Assembly: GCA_046518185.1 (NCBI GenBank)
Contig: JBKGRZ010000001.1
Location: 1,488,001 to 1,552,000, forward strand
Direction of reading: 5' to 3'
DNA length: 64,000 nucleotides
Source of the DNA: Scandinavium vulneris_A
Lineage (GTDB): Bacteria > Pseudomonadota > Gammaproteobacteria > Enterobacterales > Enterobacteriaceae
Shown here: positions 59,967 through 64,000 of the stretch, piece by piece
How positions within the stretch are numbered: the first letter of the stretch is position 1
How the letters are laid out: each line of letters begins with the position of its first letter
Notes under the pieces: generated by a model
Seen by the model: only the letters and a program-made list of their open reading frames with translations
Database searches by the model: none
What the model was told of the DNA's origin: nothing
Translations under genes and position numbers: made by a program

Positions 59967-60274
59967 GCAAAATCCTCTTTAACATTAAAACAGAACTGCC
60001 AAAAATAAAAAATACCAGCGAATTATAAAGCGAACAGAATGGTATTACATCTCTGGCTAATTAATGTAACTAAAGAAATAAGCATAAGTTTATTTTTAAA
60101 TAAAGACGCTCTATTTCTGCGCAATAAACAAGAAACGTCCGAGCAATAATGCGCATGACTCATAGACTGAATTCGCGATAGCAGTGAAATAGGGGCTTGG
60201 TCCCAGGGTGCAAAAAACTGAGTTGGGAAGAGACAGCAGAGAAGATAGATTGAATCGGAGTGGAGCCCAGAATT
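59967..60274. other. AT-rich gap between the IprA-like gene and ffs
   Basis: 308 bp. It should carry the promoter of the IprA-like gene near 59990-60120 (very AT-rich). I see no gene; open frames that cross into ffs (60111-60390) are antisense or overlapping artefacts. Confidence 0.6.
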
Positions 60275-60388
60275 GGGTGGGGGCCCTGCCAGCTACATCC
60301 CGGCACACACGTCGTCTGCCCTGGCTGCTTCCTTCCGGATCTGACCTGGTGAACAGAGTAGCGTTGCGGGAGAACCAACAGAGCCCCC
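60275..60388 (-). ncRNA. ffs: 4.5S RNA of the signal recognition particle
   Basis: 114-nt RNA that binds Ffh to form the SRP. On the minus strand it starts GGGGGCTCTGTTGGTTCTCC and ends GGGCCCCCACCC, so the ends pair. The conserved tetraloop and asymmetric-loop segment AGGTCAGATCCGGAAGGAAG, followed by CAGCC, is present. Differences from E. coli are few and mostly in the stem. Its place next to ybaZ is conserved. A short GC-rich CCCAG/TGGG fold follows the 3' end. Confidence 0.97.
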
Positions 60389-60615
60389 ATTGAGAGCGTT
60401 ATTTCTAACGCGCAGGCGCATTATCCCTGTGCTGCCCGCCAATTGCAACCCAAGGCTGTCCGGATGCTGGTTTATTGTTCGACCGGGGTTTTACTCCGCC
60501 CATCGTCGCAGCTGATTTCTATTATTGCGAACTTGCTCGCAGCAAATTGTGCCGCAGCGTCCAGACTGTTTTGATACCCACGGACAACCGTTTTCTTCAC
60601 CTTCAGGGGTCGACA

Positions 60616-61023
60616 ATGATCAAATCACTGCCTTTGACACTTACTCTGCCAATGCCCGCTATTGCTGAAGTGACTCTGCCCCATCAGGGCCTGAACTATC
60701 TGCGTCCTAATGTTATTCTCGATTTTGTCAGCATCAATCCCAATGCACTGCTGTTTGTGACCCCCGTGGCGGTGCTGTTCGCCTCCCTTGGCGTGGTCGG
60801 ACACGTTCCGCTACGCAGGATCCCCGTCGCGGCGTCTGGTCGCGTGACCTATCCCATCAGTACGATGATCCTGCCGGAACTGCGCGGGAAGCTGATCATC
60901 AATACAGCCTCAAGAAAACTGAAATTCCTCGAAAACCAGGTGGTAAAACCCGACGAATTTGCCCCAAGCACCTCGCAGGTGATTGGCCTGGCACTGGAAT
61001 TTACCTTCCAGCAGCCAGACTAA
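60616..61023 (+). CDS. 135-aa protein of unknown function between ffs and ybaZ
   Basis: Frame from ATG 60616 with CAGGGG 6 bp upstream, reading MIKSLPLTLTLPMPAIAEVT. It is beta-rich, with hydrophobic strands, a central RIPVAASGRVTYPISTMILP and an ending VIGLALEFTFQQPD. There is no clear signal peptide, membrane helix or known motif, and I do not recognise it. E. coli has no gene at this position that I recall. The longer open frame begins at 60475. The good ribosome-binding site argues for a real gene; it is followed after 62 bp by ybaZ. Confidence 0.55.
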   Translation: MIKSLPLTLTLPMPAIAEVTLPHQGLNYLRPNVILDFVSINPNALLFVTPVAVLFASLGVVGHVPLRRIPVAASGRVTYPISTMILPELRGKLIINTASRKLKFLENQVVKPDEFAPSTSQVIGLALEFTFQQPD

Positions 61024-61085
61024 CGCCGGCCTTCACATCGCGTAAATCGTCGCTTATCCTGTGTTTTTCCCCGTTGGAAAGCACT

Positions 61086-61397
61086 ATGGAACCTGTTGAT
61101 TCATTCCCACACCGGGTATGGCAAATTGTGGCCGCCATCCCGGAAGGGACAGTGACGACCTATGGCGACGTCGCGAGGCTAGCCGGTTCACCCCGAGCAG
61201 CCCGTCAGGTTGGGGGCGTACTGAGACGTTTACCAGAAGGCTCAACGTTGCCCTGGCATCGGGTGGTGAATCGTCATGGGAATATCTCACTCACCGGGCC
61301 GGATCTTCAGCGTCAGCGCCAGGCCTTGCTGTCAGAGGGTGTGCAGGTGTCGGGGAGTGGGAAAATCGATATGCAGCGCTATCACTGGAATTACTGA
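61086..61397 (+). CDS. ybaZ: alkyltransferase-like protein Atl (YbaZ)
   Basis: 103-aa member of the alkyltransferase-like family, which binds O6-alkylguanine in DNA and hands lesions to nucleotide excision repair. The O6-alkylguanine-DNA methyltransferase active site PCHRV is replaced by PWHRVV (near 65-70), the defining change, so it cannot transfer alkyl groups. The DNA-binding helix SPRAARQVGGVLRR is conserved. The start at 61086 is preceded by GGAAAG; a TTG four codons earlier is possible. Confidence 0.95.
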   Translation: MEPVDSFPHRVWQIVAAIPEGTVTTYGDVARLAGSPRAARQVGGVLRRLPEGSTLPWHRVVNRHGNISLTGPDLQRQRQALLSEGVQVSGSGKIDMQRYHWNY

Positions 61398-61431
61398 TCC
61401 CCTCCCCCGAGCGGAGGAGGGAACGTCGACG

Positions 61432-62001
61432 TTATGGGATTTGTGTCGGCGCAGGGTCCGCAGAAGACGGACTCACCTGAGTCGGAGACGTTGATGGCAC
61501 CGTCGTTGCCGCACCACCCCCTGTCGCCATCGGCATCGCAGTTTGCTGCACCGGAACCAGCGTCAGGTCGGCTTTGGTTCCGCCGTTGTTGATAACGGGC
61601 TGAACCGTATCGGTGATAAACACCAGTTTATCGTTGATGGTTACTGCCGCACTCAGCAGGATCCGCGCATTAGGCTGGATATCTGCCGGGTTATACGGCA
61701 GGACGAAGCTGAACGGGGCCTGTTTACCTTCGGTACGCGTCACTTTCTGCGAGATGACCTTAGACGGAGCATCCGCCAGTGAGGCATCAGACAGCGTGAC
61801 CGTCAGAACGGCATCTGGTGGAAGAGCCACTTTCTGGCGGATCCACGCCGTACCGGAAACGTTAGGTTGCTGAATTACCGGCTGTGTAGCCTCAGAGGGG
61901 TTCGGGCTTGGCGCCGGTGTCTTAATATCTGCACTTCTATCAGCGCAGGCAGACAGTGCAACCGCAACCGCTAAACCACTTAACATGTGCACGACTTTCA
62001 T
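61432..62001 (-). CDS. ybaY: lipoprotein YbaY (YscW-like family)
   Basis: 189-aa outer-membrane-type lipoprotein. Signal with lipobox LSAC (Cys25), then a proline/threonine-rich linker. A beta-sandwich of the YscW/pilotin-like family follows (GTAWIRQKVALPPDAVLTVT onward, about 55-155), and the tail is rich in Ser/Pro/Thr. The start at 62001 (MKVVHMLSG) has AAGGAG 6 bp upstream. Function unknown in E. coli. Convergent with ybaZ, 34 bp apart. Confidence 0.93.
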   Translation of the reverse strand: MKVVHMLSGLAVAVALSACADRSADIKTPAPSPNPSEATQPVIQQPNVSGTAWIRQKVALPPDAVLTVTLSDASLADAPSKVISQKVTRTEGKQAPFSFVLPYNPADIQPNARILLSAAVTINDKLVFITDTVQPVINNGGTKADLTLVPVQQTAMPMATGGGAATTVPSTSPTQVSPSSADPAPTQIP

Positions 62002-62220
62002 TATGTTCTCCTTATCATCCATGCACTCACGGGATTTTATCTCGCAAGAGTGAGTAGTTGAAACATTTGTGTCGTGGTAAGTGTGGCACAGATCTCAGAT
62101 CTTTGCCTGTAATCGGGCTGTTATTCAGATAATTGCACCCATCGGACCACTTCGCATTCTGCGTTATACTGTGACTATTCCCGCGCCACGCCGCGGTCTT
62201 TTTTACTTTTGAGGACATTT

Positions 62221-63081
62221 ATGAGTCAGGCTCTCTCTAATCTGCTAACCCTGTTAAATCTGGAAAAAATTGAAGAGGGATTATTCCGCGGCCAGAGTGA
62301 GGATCTGGGCTTACGCCAGGTATTTGGCGGTCAGGTGGTGGGTCAGGCGCTGTATGCCGCCAAAGAAACCGTCCCGGCCGACAGACTGGTTCACTCCTTC
62401 CACAGTTACTTCCTGCGCCCTGGCGACAGCCAGAAACCGATTGTCTACGACGTGGAAGTGCTGCGCGACGGCAACAGTTTCAGCGCCCGTCGGGTGGCGG
62501 CCATTCAGAACGGTAAGCCAATTTTTTATATGACCGCCTCATTCCAGGCCCCCGAATCGGGTTATGAACATCAGAAGCCGATGCCGGTCGCCCCTGCCCC
62601 GGACGGTCTGCCATCGGAAACCGAGATCGCCCGCCAGTTGGCGCATCTGCTGCCCCCGCAGGCAAAAGAGAAGTTTCTCTGTGACAAGCCGCTGGAGATC
62701 CGTCCGGTGGAGTTCCATAACCCGCTGAAAGGCCATGTGGCTGAACCGAAGCGCCAGGTTTGGATCCGCGCCAATGGCACGGTGGCCGATGATTTCCGCG
62801 TGCATCAGTATCTGCTGGGCTACGCCTCGGACTTTAACTTCCTGCCGGTGGCGCTTCAGCCGCACGGCGTTGGGTTCCTTGAAAAAGGGATGCAGGTAGC
62901 GACCATCGATCATTCGATGTGGTTCCATCGCCCGTTCAATATGAATGAGTGGCTGCTGTACAGCGTGGAGAGCACCTCGGCGTCTAGCGCTCGCGGCTTT
63001 GTACGCGGTGAGTTTTACAGTCAGGATGGCGTTCTGGTAGCTTCGACGGTGCAGGAAGGAGTGATGCGTAATCGCAACTAA
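62221..63081 (+). CDS. tesB: acyl-CoA thioesterase II
   Basis: Double-hotdog thioesterase hydrolysing medium- and long-chain acyl-CoA. 286 aa as in E. coli. N-terminal GLFRGQSEDLGLRQVFGGQV and C-terminal hotdog QYLLGYASDFNFLPVAL, with the catalytic aspartate near 204, and STSASSARGFVRGEFYSQDG near the end. GAGGA lies 5 bp before the ATG at 62221. Divergent from ybaY over about 220 bp and convergent with amtB. Confidence 0.96.
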   Translation: MSQALSNLLTLLNLEKIEEGLFRGQSEDLGLRQVFGGQVVGQALYAAKETVPADRLVHSFHSYFLRPGDSQKPIVYDVEVLRDGNSFSARRVAAIQNGKPIFYMTASFQAPESGYEHQKPMPVAPAPDGLPSETEIARQLAHLLPPQAKEKFLCDKPLEIRPVEFHNPLKGHVAEPKRQVWIRANGTVADDFRVHQYLLGYASDFNFLPVALQPHGVGFLEKGMQVATIDHSMWFHRPFNMNEWLLYSVESTSASSARGFVRGEFYSQDGVLVASTVQEGVMRNRN

Positions 63082-63143
63082 GATTGGTAAGGCCTGACGC
63101 CCTCACCCCAAGCCCTCTCCCACCGGGAGAGGTGCAAACACTA

Positions 63144-63168
63144 AAACGGCAACCAGAGGTTGCCGTTT
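63144..63168 (-). terminator. intrinsic terminator for amtB
   Basis: Eleven-base-pair stem AAACGGCAACC/GGTTGCCGTTT with an AGA loop. On the minus strand it is followed by TAGTGTTTGC. It lies 9 bp after the amtB stop, between the convergent tesB and amtB. Confidence 0.85.
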
Positions 63169-63176
63169 GCTTATTA

Positions 63177-64000
63177 TCACGCGTTGTACGCGTTCTCGCC
63201 GTGGCTGTTGACGTCCAGACCTTCGCGTTCCTGCTCTTCCGGAACACGCAGACCTACGGTCAGGTCAGCCAGTTTGTAGCCGATGAAGGCCACCACGCCG
63301 GACCAGACAATCGTCAGACCGATACTTTCCAGCTGCACCAGAACCTGATGGCTCATCGTCACGCCTTCGGCATAACCGACGCCCCCCAGTGAAGTGGAGG
63401 CGAAGATCCCGGTCAGGATGCAGCCGACAATCCCGCACACGCCGTGTACGCCGAACACATCGCAAGGATCATCCACGCGCAGCCAGCGTTTCAGGGCAGT
63501 GACGCCCCACAGCCCCGCCAGACCCGCAGCGATACCGACGATCAGGGAACCGCCGACGCCGATGTAACCACAGGCCGGAGTGACCGCAACCAGACCCGCA
63601 ATCGCACCGGAACAAGCACCCAGCAGAGAAGGTTTACCCCGTACCGCCCACTCGCCGAAGACCCAGGCCAGGATGGCGGCAGCGGTCGCCACCACGGTAT
63701 TAACGAACGCCAGCGCAGCGATTTCGTTGGCAGAACTTGCTGAACCGGCGTTGAAGCCGAACCAGCCGACGTACAGGATAGCGGTGCCGGTGAAGACCAT
63801 CGGCAGGTTATGCGGTTTGAACGCTTCTTTGCCAAAGCCCACGCGTTTGCCAATCAGGTATGCACCCACCAGGCCTGCGACGGCGGCATTGATGTGAACC
63901 ACCGTCCCGCCCGCGAAGTCCAGCGCGCCATGCGAGGCCAGTAAACCGCCACCCCATACCATGTGCGCGATCGGCACGTAGGAGAAGGTCATCCATACCA
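63177..64000 (-). CDS. amtB: ammonium channel AmtB, 3' part only
   Basis: C-terminal two thirds of the trimeric ammonia channel; the start lies beyond the right edge, as the frame is open through 64000. Visible landmarks: the twin-histidine pair in GGTVVHINAAVAGL and DVFGVHGVCG, the helix AILYVGWFGFNAGSASSANE, and the cytoplasmic tail GLRVPEEQEREGLDVNSHGE that interacts with GlnK. In E. coli glnK lies upstream of amtB in the same operon, which would be off the window. Confidence 0.97.
   Translation of the reverse strand, partial: VWMTFSYVPIAHMVWGGGLLASHGALDFAGGTVVHINAAVAGLVGAYLIGKRVGFGKEAFKPHNLPMVFTGTAILYVGWFGFNAGSASSANEIAALAFVNTVVATAAAILAWVFGEWAVRGKPSLLGACSGAIAGLVAVTPACGYIGVGGSLIVGIAAGLAGLWGVTALKRWLRVDDPCDVFGVHGVCGIVGCILTGIFASTSLGGVGYAEGVTMSHQVLVQLESIGLTIVWSGVVAFIGYKLADLTVGLRVPEEQEREGLDVNSHGENAYNA

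Noticed and set aside
60111..60390. Two minus-strand open frames and one plus-strand frame across ffs
   Set aside because: They overlap the 4.5S RNA gene and have no start signals; they are artefacts of the structured RNA gene.

Overview
The window is chromosomal DNA from a member of the Enterobacteriaceae. From amtB (right edge, read leftwards) to copA it carries almost the gene order of the Escherichia coli K-12 amtB-tesB-ybaY-ybaZ-ffs-ybaA-pdeB-ylaC-maa-hha-tomB-acrBAR-mscK-priC-ybaM-ybaN-apt-dnaX-ybaB-recR-htpG-adk-hemH-gsk-ybaL-fsr-ushA-ybaK-chiX-ybaP-copA segment. Proteins are close to, but clearly diverged from, E. coli ones. The Zur-type rpmE2/rpmJ2 pair, an orphan lacZ and a type VI secretion (T6SS) locus fit the Enterobacter/Lelliottia/Leclercia/Kluyvera/Citrobacter neighbourhood. 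I cannot name a genus from the sequence alone.

Layout. 1-11 kb: the start of a T6SS operon read leftwards (tssB, tssC, tssK, tssL, an OmpA-domain inner-membrane protein, hcp, a small RelE-like protein, tssH/clpV). It is followed by an AT-rich cassette of a 213-aa protein, a translationally coupled 75-aa membrane protein, and a frameshifted second copy of the 213-aa gene that runs off the left edge. The cassette looks like an effector/immunity module, possibly of the Ssp6/Sip6 pore-forming type. 11-26 kb: copper export (copA, with a CueR box and a conserved frameshift site), ybaP, the small RNA ChiX, ybaK, ushA, fsr, ybaL, gsk, hemH, adk, htpG (with a near-consensus sigma-32 promoter) and recR. 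26.7-29.3 kb: an inserted pirin/isochorismatase operon with a divergent LysR gene, which separates recR from its usual partner ybaB. 29.4-44.7 kb: the core block ybaB-dnaX-apt-ybaN, priC-ybaM, mscK, acrR/acrAB, tomB-hha, maa and ylaC.

44.7-62 kb is the most variable part: a MocR regulator with a divergent acetyltransferase, the zinc-independent ribosomal protein genes rpmE2-rpmJ2 behind a Zur box, a PTS permease facing a ManD-type enolase-superfamily gene with its GntR regulator, pdeB, ybaA, lacZ without lacI or lacY, a yczE/MocR divergent pair, a small ribbon-helix-helix two-gene cassette, an IprA-like regulator and the 4.5S RNA gene ffs. An unrecognised 135-aa gene, ybaZ, ybaY, tesB and the 3' part of amtB close the window.

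Three repetitive extragenic palindromes, several intrinsic-terminator-like hairpins and operator-like repeats are annotated. I saw no insertion sequence, CRISPR array, tRNA or rRNA gene. The best candidates for new biology are the T6SS cassette (1-1418), the RelE-like gene inside the T6SS operon (4203-4484), the RHH two-gene cassette (58622-59082) and the PTS/ManD/GntR locus (47495-51066).
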